Made by a program: the position numbers and the translations under genes. Shown piece after piece: positions 45,084 through 56,200 of a stretch of DNA of 64,000 nt. This stretch comes from Chamaecrista fasciculata (Eukaryota; Streptophyta; Magnoliopsida; Fabales; Fabaceae). Under the pieces are notes generated by a model. That model did not search any database and had not been told where the DNA came from. It saw nothing but the letters and a program-made list of their open reading frames with translations. The first letter of the stretch is position 1, and every line of letters begins with the position of its first letter. The stretch is from contig QANZ01051184.1 in NCBI GenBank assembly GCA_003254925.1, positions 1 to 64,000 of the forward strand, written 5' to 3'.

Positions 45084-45288
45084 TGATGAAATATGTGAGT
45101 GAGTGTTCCACCAATCCCAATCGGAATCCTACTCCTAATCTCATATTGTAGCTAGGCGACGTCGTTTCAATGAGAGAGGAAGGACTGAGATATCAGATAT
45201 CATATCCCACATTAATATCATCAGTGTATACTCTCCAGCGTCACCATTGTCTCAGTCAGTACTCCAAAAACTGTAAGAATTCAACGAA

Positions 45289-48039
45289 ATGCCTCTCTCG
45301 CTTTTGCAAATTTCCTCTTCATCTCCTCTCCATTCCACCTTTCATCATCTTACTCCCACTACTACTACTCTCTTGCCCAAAACCCTCTTCCCTGATTTCC
45401 ATCTTCCACAAAGAACCCTAAAACCATGGATCTTTTCCACTACCGGAACCAAGACCAAATCTACAACTACCATCACTCATGCTTCCTTAATTGAGGCTCC
45501 TGTTTTATGGGCAGGTAGGCTCTGCATCTTCTATGCCCTCCTCAAGGCTGGATTAGCTGGATCTCAAGCAAACCCACTTGTATCAGGTTTCCATTTCTAA
45601 CTTGCTCTGCCTTGTTTTCTTTTTAGTTGGAATTTGCACATCTAATGGCTCCTTAACTCCTTATCTGTATAGTTGATCATCTGCTGTATCTGCTTATTTA
45701 GTTTGGAACTTGCGCACTGGGATTTAGATTTTATCTTCAGAGGAATTTTAATGGGGTCCTCATTTGTAATGTTGATTATATTCAATTTGGATCTTCTGTT
45801 CAGGGAGAGATGGGTGTAAAACATGTCATCTCTCTTTGAATCAGAGACATTCAGAAATTCAAATTCAGAGGATCCAGACTGGATTATATTTGTTCGTTGC
45901 TCTATGTTTTCTTATGCCTTTTTTTTTTTAATTATGTAATTTTCACATTTGGGTTTTTAGATTTGGTCTCGAGAGGAATTTTATTGGGTCCTTATGTTAT
46001 GTTGAATATTTGCTGCAGATTTGGAAATTGGGGCAAGTGATGAATCTGGTGACTTGGGATTCTCTAAATGGACTCAGAGCATACTGGGTAAACCAGGTTG
46101 GCTAGTTTCCTTGCCTTTTATATTCATGAAAGTCAAATATAGTTTCTCCTCTATAAATTTAGGAATTATTGGTGAGCCAGTGCTCAGTTGGACTGATTCT
46201 TGAATTCTACATTTGTGTTGAACTTTTCAGAAGTGTAATTAGTTTCAAATAATCACATCAATCAATGAATGTCTTTGATTTTAGTGCAAGCGATTAAATG
46301 GTATAGGCTTTTCTAATGATTTGATTAATTTAATCAGTTAACAAACTTTGTAATAGGTTAGATGTTGATTCTGTATATTTGAAATTGATAAGTGTGGTAT
46401 TTTTACATGACACTATCAGAAATTAGACTTATTCTATGTGGATAAATTAAGAATCTGCTTACTTAATTATGAGTCATCTGATTAAGATATAGTTGTAAGA
46501 ATTGGTAAACCATATCAATTGACTATGAGTGAGGAACTTACAAAGTACAAACCTGTTGGTTGCTACCTCTTAGCTAACATCTGCCTTGAGAATTTATGTT
46601 GCTCATGGTCCACGGCGGCCTTTTGAAAAAAAAATGCTGTTTTGGGTGAATGGCTCACCTTGAAAGGATAGTGATTAAGTGATCTGTCCAATGCCATGAT
46701 TCTAGAATAATCATCAGACAATATTTGTGGGCAATTCCAGTTATAAGAAAGCCTGCGTTATCATTTTGTTGTCATTTCCTTTTGAGTGGCATTAATGAAT
46801 TTTATAGGCTTCTATTGTGCTCCTCGTTGAAGATTTTATATTAGAGAATGTAATGTTAATAACAAACAAGAGTAGAATGTAATATACGAAAAAGTTGTCA
46901 CCTTAGTTTTTTTTTTTCACCACTTTATTTTAACTTGCTGCAGAATAAGTATAACTGGAACATAGATAACTAGTGTTTGCCATGCATTAGTCCTGGATTG
47001 GCTTCTCTAATAAAATGCATAAAAGATATTAAACTAAAGGCCTTTATCTTGGTAACTGTTTGGTTCTCCATGCAAGCATATCCATTTTGTTGTTTCATTC
47101 TTCTCTTTTGTCATTGGTTTTCATGTTTTTAGCATGCAATGTATTATTTATTTCTTTTCCATGATTGACCAGCAAAGGAAGCAGCTAATGGAAGGAAGCT
47201 GGTGAGCAAATGGCATCCTACGACAAAGGGTACACTTCGAAGGAACTATAGAGTCCCATCCAAGTCTGAGGGGCGGCGACTTCTGAAAGCTGTTGCATCT
47301 CTATTGTCAGAAGATGATCACTTTGTCGATGCCTCCTCTCACAAGGTACTTTTCTCCCCCTAATTTACTTTAAACTTAATCCACATTATCAGTTGCTCTT
47401 AATTTAACTTGGAGGTAAATCCCATTTTGGTCTTTGGCATATATGTGGAATTTCAATTTGGTCCTCCACATATAATATTTTTTCAGTTTAGTTGCTCAAT
47501 CATTAAAATGCTTGCTATGTTGGATTTTCATCCCTCTATCATATAAAATTTAGCGTTAAGCCTAACAGTATCTTGATTTGGACGTTATTGTCTACTCATT
47601 TCCTTGGCTATATTCCCAATGATCAATTCAACAAAAAATTTTATAAACATTTGGTGGACATGAAGTGGAAGGCAATATTTCAAGTATATTAGTAATTGAT
47701 TGATGAACTAGATTGAAAGAAATTAATTGATGGGGATTGAATTGAAAGATCACCAATCTGTTAGGGACCCAAATGAGATTTTGCTTGTGATTTTAAATTT
47801 ACTTCTCATATGTTTGACATAATATCTTGATGAGATCACTGTAGGGTTGTCAAATTAGGAGGGAAAGTGCTCATGGAGAAAGTGTGTGTTGCAACAATGT
47901 AAGAGCTCTTTTTGATGAGCTCCCAACTCCACACCTTATTGTGGAAATCACGCCTTTTCCGTCTGGTTCTCTTACTGAAAAAGACTACACTAAAGCTGAG
48001 AAGCTTGAGAAGGTTCTTAGATCAAGTCCTTCTGTGTGA
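45289..48039 (+). CDS. Conserved plastid-targeted protein of unknown function
   Basis: Four coding exons (45289-45586, 46019-46096, 47173-47345, 47845-48039) total 744 nt, 247 aa. Residues 1-65 are rich in Ser, Thr, Pro and Leu with no acidic residues until late, typical of a chloroplast transit peptide (MPLSLLQISSSS; THASLIEAP). Next comes a possible membrane-associated segment (LCIFYALLKAGLAGSQANP). The conserved body contains KLVSKWHPTTKGTLRRNYRV, SKSEGRRLLKAVASLLSEDD, then GCQIRRESAHGESVCCNNVR and ELPTPHLIVEITPFPSG. I recall near-identical proteins in many land plants annotated only as uncharacterised, chloroplast; no catalytic motif is evident. The cysteines in CQIRRE...VCCNN could bind a metal or form disulphides, which is speculation. 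Intron 3 carries a MITE-like hairpin (about 47415-47785). Confidence 0.85.
47415..47785. mobile_element. MITE-like hairpin in intron 3 of the plastid protein gene
   Basis: 'taaatcccattttggtcttt' at the left is mirrored by 'agggacccaaatgagatttt' at the right, with further paired modules between. It resembles the other 'ggtcc' hairpins of the window. No clear target duplication was identified. Confidence 0.55.
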
Positions 48040-48460
48040 ACCATCTTCATATCCATGTACTGTACATATTCAGTGCTAACTTGTATATATGGAATGACAA
48101 ACAGAAGCTGGTACGCTTCTCAACTCTTGACACTGAATTCAACATCGAGTTGGACTTGGAAAGTAAGATGATTTGAGCTTTTGTTTTTCCTTCTGATGCC
48201 AAATTGTTAAGAGTCTTCTTTTTGGTTTCCATTCTTTGAACTTTCTATCGCTTATTCTGGGAGTTTTAAGGAGTGAATGAGTGATATATACTGGTAGGGG
48301 CGTTTCTATGAGGCACTTGAGTGTTTACTGCTGGTCATCATTCTTCATTTAAAAAAAAGGAGGAAATTAGTTATTTAGTCTAAAAAAAATGATAAATGTG
48401 CTAATTTAGTCTTTAAAAGATGTAATTACAATCAAGTTGCTCCTTTTGTTATAAAATTAA

Positions 48461-48859
48461 GGGTAAATAACACTTTGGTACTCTGTGGTTTGACCCTATT
48501 TCACTTTGGTACCCTGTGGTATTCTCCATTAACACTTTGGTACCTTTTGGAGCTATTTTGTAATTTTAACCATAATAAATTTTACAAAAATTGCATATTG
48601 ACCCCAAAAAATTTTAAATTTTTCATTTTAGTCCCTATATAATATGTATCCAGGGACCTATTTGTAATTTTTTGAAAATTTTTTGGGGTCAATATGTAAT
48701 TTTTGCAAAATTTGTTATGGTTAAAATTACAAAATAGCTCCAAAGGGTACCAAAGTGTTAATGGAGAATACCACAGGGTACCAAAGTGTCAAGTTTCAAA
48801 CCACAGGGTACCAAAGTGAAATAGGGTCAAACCACAGGGTACCAAAGTGTAATTTACCC
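48461..48859. mobile_element. 'GGTACC' hairpin MITE, perfect 9-bp target duplication (copy 2)
   Basis: The ends GGGTAAATAACACTTTGG and CCAAAGTGTAATTTACCC are inverted. taaaattaa flanks both sides (48452-48460 and 48860-48868). The centre is a second long palindrome around 'attttttggggtcaatatg'. Nearly the same architecture as 62063-62431. It sits inside an older AT-rich repeat (about 48350-49110). Confidence 0.9.
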
Positions 48860-49470
48860 TAAAATTAATTCAGATTTAATAACAAATATGATTTCTTAAC
48901 TTCAATTATAATTGTAAATCGTATAAAAAAACCAATATTGATCAGACAAAGGAATAGTTGGGTGAGATTGAAGCTTAGTGTATGGTTTGATGGACAAGGA
49001 GAATGCATTTTTCATTAACAGATTGGAGTAAAATATGCAAGAGAAACAATAAGGAATTAAAGCGTAAATGGTATATAATTTAGGTTGGTAAAATGTAATT
49101 TTCTCTAATTTATACTTAATTGTTGCAGCATATATAGTGGCTATGTAATAAAAAAAACTTTTTTCATGTACACCAATTTATAAGAGAGAAAATAAAAGTT
49201 CTGTATATGTTTTTTTAATTTTTAAAACAAATATTCAATATTTATCCTAATTTAAATCATTTTAATGATTCATGATATATTGAAAAATCTCATAAATGAA
49301 TGAGATAAAATTATGAAATTAAATAAAAATAATTAAAATAAAATTAAATAAAAAGTAATCTTATAAATTAATTTTCTGGTGCACAAATTAGAGTGCAAAA
49401 TTAATACTGATAACCGATTTAAAAATTTAAAACATAATCGAATTCTTCAAAAAGAGAAAAATAAATAAAA
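48860..49470. other. Intergenic AT-rich stretch
   Basis: The sequence is very AT-rich and shows no gene. The parts around 48361-48450 and 48870-49110 look like the two arms of an older MITE that was split by the element at 48461-48859. Confidence 0.4.
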
Positions 49471-49993
49471 GGTCAAAGTTCTATTTTGGTCTCTTATATT
49501 TGCTCAAAATTTTGTTTTGGTCCCTCAAGTTTTTTATTCCGTTTTGGTCCCTAAAGTTTTTTTCCGTTCCGTTTTGGTCCTTTATGTTTGCTCAAAGTTA
49601 TGTTTTAGTCTCTCAAGTTTCTAAAAAGTTTCACTGTTAGTCTATGTCTCTTTTCCATCCACTTTTTCCGTTAAAAAAAAGGAAAAAAAAATTAACTTTC
49701 ATCTCCTAATAATTTTGCGTTTTTGCATTAAGGTCATTCCCTTTTGTAAAAGAACAAATTTGTTGGGAGATGAAACTTAGTTTTTTTTTTTAACAGAAAA
49801 AGTTGATGGAAAAGAGTCAGAGACTAATGGTAGAACTTTTTAAAATCTCGAGGGACCAAAACAGAAAAAAAAAACTTTAGGGACCAAAATGGAACTTTGA
49901 GCAAACATGAGGGACCAAAACGGAATGGAAAAACCTTCATGGATGAAAATAGAATTTTTAACAAAAATTTAGGAGCAAAATAGGATTTTGACC
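49471..49993. mobile_element. Hairpin MITE immediately upstream of COP1
   Basis: The left end GGTCAAAGTTCTATTTTGG and right end AAAATAGGATTTTGACC are inverted, and the arms are arrays of 'ttttggtccctcaagttt' modules meeting in inverse orientation. The direct repeat aataaataaaa flanks it (49460-49470 and 49994-50004, 11 bp). It ends 271 bp before the COP1 start codon. Confidence 0.85.
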
Positions 49994-50046
49994 AATAAAT
50001 AAAATAGAGAAATTGTTACCGTGATACCGTCTGGTTTTAAGTTTTA

Positions 50047-50098
50047 TGACGTGGGATCTGTTATGATATATGGAAGTGTAAGAAGAGGTATGACGTGG
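50047..50098 (+). promoter_or_regulatory. Two TGACGTGG (ACGT-core, bZIP/HY5-type) elements upstream of COP1
   Basis: TATGACGTGG occurs twice, with TGACGTGG at 50047-50054 and 50091-50098, 44 bp apart and 167-218 bp before the ATG. The ACGT core with G-box/C-box hybrid flanks is a bZIP target. In Arabidopsis, HY5 is reported to act on an ACGT element of the COP1 promoter in UV-B signalling, so these are good candidates for the same feedback; binding here is inferred. Confidence 0.45.
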
Positions 50099-50264
50099 AC
50101 TCCCCTCGCCCTCACAAATAGTGAGTGGGGTCCACAGTTTCCGTCCCTGAGATTTTCTTTCTCTTTCTCCCTCATTTTCTCTCAGTCCAAACGCTCCTTC
50201 CTCTGTTGAATTCTCACTCCTCTCTTTAGTCCACCGCCACGATAATCCAATCCAATCCAATCCC

Positions 50265-53200
50265 ATGGAGCAAATCTCCGCGGGGCCTCTCGTCCCCGCC
50301 GTCAAATCTGATCACTCCAAACCCACCGCCTCCTCCAATCCTGCCGGAGCCGCCGCCTCTGACGCCTCTCCGACGGAGCCTTTCATGTCTGAGCCCGACA
50401 AGGACTTCTTGTGCCCGATTTGCATGCAGATCATCAAGGACGCTTTCCTCACCGCTTGCGGTCACAGCTTCTGTTACATGTGCATCACCACACACCTCCG
50501 TAACAAGAGTGATTGCCCTTGTTGCGGTCATTACCTCACCAGCAGTCAGCTGTTCCCGAATTTCTTGCTTGATAAGGTCTGCCAATCTTCCCTCAGATTC
50601 TTCTTTGGGGTTTTAGTTTCTGATTGTTTTATTCATGCCCTAAGTGCATTTTACGGGATACATCTGTAATTTTGTAATTCATTTTATGTGGAATGTCAGC
50701 AATTTAGTAGTGGTGAAGCTTCTGTATAAGAGAAAGATGAAGTGAATTAGGGGGTTTAAGAAAAATAATTTCTTCTTTTTTACTCATTTTGATTCGTGCA
50801 TGTTTGAATGTTATTACCAGTCAGTCACTACTCACTGGAGCCTCCCTTTCATTATAATTTCACTATTTAGGTTCCTCGCTTAATGCTATCGTTTTGTTTG
50901 TACTATGAAAAGTGAAAGCTACACTATGTGATTTGAACATAATTAGCATCTTGAAATAGTTTACTTCGAAATGCAGCTTATTGTTATACGGTTTATGTAC
51001 CACATTTGTAGCTACTAAAGAAGACCTCTGCTTGCCAAATATCAAAAACTGCCTCGCCTGTGGAACATTTTCGGCTGTCATTGCAAAAGGTTGGTTCTAT
51101 TTTTGCTCCCCTGTGTAGGCTGTTTTTTTTTCTTTCAAGTCTTTAGACTAATTTTATTTAAGGTTTGTTTAGACTATGATTTTTCTCCCTAAAAATCCTG
51201 GAACAGGGTTGTGATGTGACAATTAAGGAGGTAGACACCCTTTTGTCTCTCCTTGCTGAGAAGAAAAGAAAAATGGAACAAGAGGAAGCTGAGAGAAATA
51301 TGCAAATATTGCTTGACTTCTTGCATTGCTTAAGGAAGCAAAAAGTTGACGAGTTGAAAGAGGTAGCTGCCCACAATTTATATCCATATGTTTCGAACTG
51401 GAGTCGTGGATATTATCGATTAACTTATATTTCCCTTCTTTTTTTTTTCCAGTGTGCACCACCGAGTCTATGTTGTTCCACTCTAGACAGAATCTTTTAT
51501 ATTTATTGGCTGCTATGTATTGTAATCAACTACTGCTTTGTTTGTAGGTACAAACTGATCTCCAGTTCATTAAAGAGGACATAAGTGCTGTGGATAAACA
51601 TAGAATGGAGTTGTATCGTGCAAGAGACAGGTACTCAGTGAAATTGCGGATGCTTGATGAGTCTGGTGGGAGAAAAACTTGGCATTCGAACAGCAGCAGT
51701 CATATGTCTAGTCCACTAAATGTGCGAGGAGGGTTGTCTTCTGGGAATATTCCTAGGAAAATTGATGGAAAGTCTCAAGTAAGCTCCCATGGAGTCCAGA
51801 GAAAAGATAACATTAGTGGATCCGACTCCCAATATATAAATCAATCGAATCTTGCTGTGGTCAGAAAAAAGCGGGTGCATGCACAGGTAACATGGATCAC
51901 ATTTACTAGAATCCGTGATCTTTTGAGTTCCCATGTTTCAGTCTTCTGTGCCCACTAGTAATTGATTTCTAGAAAGATTCAAAAAGGTTTTAATGCTCAA
52001 GCTGTTTGGTTTTGCTAAATTTAGAACAGAAAAGACATTAAGATCTAAGATGGACACAATTTGACTTGAATTATAGAGAAAATGGATTGAAACCTTGGTT
52101 TAATGAAGGTTTAGTTCAAGCATGTTAGGGCAGCGAAGGCTCTTTGACGTCCATGAACAGTAACTTTAGGCTATAGGATAAGGCATGATTGTATTAATGT
52201 TTATATAATACGTTGTTTGGTGCGATATTTTATAACATTTAAAATTATTTAATATACTTAAATTATAAATTTACAAGAAAAGTAAATATTAATTTTTTGG
52301 ATAAAAATTATTCCTCCCTCTATAAATGTTTAAATTATACAACTCTTATTTTAAATTTGAACATATACATAAATCTTTTCGAAATTGAAAAATAATCAAA
52401 ATATTTTTAAGAAATTGTAATCTTATTTCTTATATAATTTGTTAGAAACCTATGATTTTGAAATTTTTATTTCAAAAAATAAATTAAAATTTATTTCTTA
52501 ATAAGTTCTTTACACAATCAGGTCTAATCAGGGCAATAGAGGCATGCTTATGTAATACAGTGATCTTTGTATTGTTTGGGATAAACCATATAAACTTACA
52601 CAATGTGGTGTGCTCACCAAACATCCAATAGTACTATATCTTATTGTATGAGCTTATACTTTTGAGCTTGATACAGTGTGTAAAACACACCTTTAGAGTT
52701 TAAATGAGATCAATGCCAATATGGAATTGGATGTGTGCTAGAGTTGTTTTAGTAGGAGTACATTATAGTTTCTGGCCTGGTAAACAGACCCGGACAGGGC
52801 TGTAAAGTAAAGAAAATTATATTACATAGATTGGGCAAAAGAAGGAAATATAGGATCCTGCTTAAGGATGGAATTGCATCAGACTACTCAACGAAGCAAT
52901 CTATATCGCTTCTGTAATTCTCATATGTCTAAAGTCAGGCATTACATACATTTGACTAGTATCTAAGGTCTATCAATTTCAAATCTCGTAGGGGCTTCAG
53001 ATTCTGAATTTAAAAAATGCCCCTGAAGCTTTTTTTTTCAGATCTGATTAAGCAGCTAAATGAGGCTCAGCATATTACACCCTAACTTATATTTGAATTA
53101 CTGCTAGACTTGTATCAAAAGTTGTGCTTTTAATACTCACATTCTTCTGATTTTATATCTTGTGGCTAGGAGCTTTAATAAGGAACTATTGGTATATGCT

Positions 53201-56200
53201 ATCTTCTATTTTTTCTATTACCAATTTTTAATCTGTACACCTGAGGTTATTTTTCCATCTCTGAATTCATTTTCATTTACTTCATGGACTGCAGTTTAAT
53301 GACCTGCAAGAATGCTACCTACAAAAGCGACGCCAGTCAGCAGATAAGCCTCATAGCCAACAAGAAAAGGATAAAAATGTCATAAACCGACAGGGTTATG
53401 CTGCTGGTCTTTCAGATTTTCAGTCGGTGTTGACAACTTTCACACAATATAGGTACTCATGTCAAGTCCTTTCCTCTATTTATTAAGAGTAGACCTGGCA
53501 AATGGTTGGGTTTTGATTGTCACCTATGGCTAAATTAACTACTTATGATCCATGACTAATTTTTAGGCTATCATGTGATCCATGACCCTCTAATTTAAGG
53601 CTAGATTCAACCTGACCATTAACCTTTTTTATAATAAAAAAAAAATCTTGATTCATTTCAATGTTATTTAATAAGAAATTACTTACTTTGTTTGGGAAAT
53701 TTTAGTATACATGTGTGTATATTAATATTATAGGAAATGATTTTCATTGGTCCAACCATTAATTTAGTAATTTTTTGATGGGGTACCTAACACTGTCGGA
53801 TTGATGCCAAATTTTGTAAATATGATGTCTATGACAAGAACTTTAAATCTAATGGTGGATTTAGTTAAAATCTCATCTGATCAAAAGTCATTTAATGATG
53901 TAAAACTGTGGAAGTTAATTTGATTGACATCATTGTCAGTAGATCTTTCCTTTCTCCCTCTCTATATGGATAGAGTTTGATCATATCAAATGAGAAAAAG
54001 TAATCTTATATGTAAGTTGAGAGAAAGAAATACTACTTACGGTTAAATTTCATATCAATGGTCCATAACTATAAATACTTAATAACATCTTCGATGATGT
54101 TTTCAGTGATGGTTTTTCTGTGCCAGTTTGATCTTTGATTAGTGAACTAATGATAATTATTTCCTTCTCTCACCTCTTGCATAAAATTAATCTTCCCTCT
54201 TGATACTCCTCTTATACACTAACACAGGCCATTACGTCTAAATAAAAAAAATGAACAAGAATACACACATACACAGAACTACGGAACTAATAAAATAAAG
54301 TAAAATAAGAGAAAATAGATTGGGGTAAAGGGTTAATTGTGGGTTGACCCACGCCAACCTGCACTTAATAGGGTCAATAAATGACCCACCCAACTACCAA
54401 AGGAACCCCCATGGGTCACTAAGTAGCTGTTTTTGAGTGATCATAATCAAATTTGTGCTGGTTGGCTATTTGGACCGTGGGTTGGAATTGTCCATCCTTA
54501 GTTAGGAGACACATGTATCTACACATAATTTTTCACAGCCTTTCCCTTTTTATTTGGAACAGCCGATTGAGAGTCATTGCTGAACTTAGGCATGGGGATA
54601 TATTCCATTCAGCCAACATAGTGTCAAGGTGAGTTTGTTTATTTGAAAATGCTTTTAGTATTTATGTTATGTACTGTTGCATCGTATCTCTACAGTTGCA
54701 TTTTCAAAGAGTTAAACTAAAATTTTGTTCCTTGACTGTGTCATCTAATGGGTTATGGTTTAGTAACCCTCAAAGCCATGACATGGGTCATTATTGTCAC
54801 TTTTTAATGAAGAAAAGTGTGACTTTCCCTCAATATAATATGCATAGCCAGATATACAACACCATTTTGGTGCTAATTGCTTTGATGATATATTCTTTTG
54901 TTGTTCTTTGAATCTCTTAAAAGTTTTGATGCAAAGGGATGCTACTTGCTAGTGTGGAATTATAGAGCATACTAACTATTCAATGTTCTATATTGTCACT
55001 TAATGAGGTTATCATGATTGAGATCTTAAGCTATATAAATGTAATCAAATATAGGTTCTATGTTTAGGCATGCAGAATGCAGTTGAATGAAATGGCATGT
55101 TTGAGGAGAGAGGTTCAATTTATGTTTTTTTTTCTACACTCTGAATTTTTACTTGAGGTATTCGATGGATGCCAATAGTATGTTCTGGTTTCAAAATATA
55201 TCACTATCTTGATTATCCAGGATTACACACAATCTCAGTCTTGATCATGATTATGAAGCAATCTTGGAGCACAGTGATCTTTGATTACACACTTTCTATA
55301 TGTGCTTACCATGAAGTTTATTTGAAAATGAGACTGTTAGGTATTATGACAAGTCCGTACTGTGCATGTTTGTAGCTGATGTACTTTTCTTCACTCCCCA
55401 TTATTATCTTAATGACTGATGTAATGAAATGTTATTTTCCTACTCCTACTTGTTTTTTATGCATTTGAAACAAAACTTTGTTAGTACTGTACTTACCAAG
55501 TTATTGAATTTACAATGTCCTTTACAGTATTGAGTTTGACCGTGATGATGAGTTGTTTGCTACTGCTGGAGTATCTCGACGCATAAAAGTTTTTGACTTC
55601 TCTACTGTAAGATTAGCACCCTTTTATTTTATCCTTTTTGAGCTTCAACTTTTTCCTCATTGTATTGATATTTAATCATTTTCTGGTGCTTCGACTTGGT
55701 CTAACCATTGATCACATATACCATATATCATTTTATACAAAAAGATAAAATGTTGGAAAAATAAAGATCTAGACTTAAGTTATTTGACAACATCTGGTGG
55801 GCCCCCAGTGATTAGTACATGCAAAAGAAGGGTTAAAAAGGGAAAGAACAACTCAGTGCAGTTGGACTTGGAATTGATAACCAGAAGCCCATTAGGTAAG
55901 GGTTGAATGCTGAGGGAGAGAAAACAGCAGCACAGGGTAATGGTGACATGGCATAACCATCTGTACTCTGTAGGGTCTGGTGTGTGCATGGCAGAACCTG
56001 AGGAATATTTGTGTAGGGTTTCTGGATCTAGGAACACAGGAAAATAGTAGGGTTCTGGGTGGAGAGAACCAGCCTCTCGAATGCCAGCTTGGTTTTCTGG
56101 TTTTACCCTACTTGTCTATATTGGATAATACAATTGCGGAGGTTCTAACAATATCCCAATCACCTAAAAGGTGGAAATTACTTTATTCACGGTATTCCTT

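Noticed and set aside
49958-50585. Antisense open frames over the COP1 promoter and first exon (115 and 119 codons)
   Set aside because: The second is the shadow of the GC-rich COP1 exon 1, and the first covers MITE and leader sequence; neither has a recognised motif.
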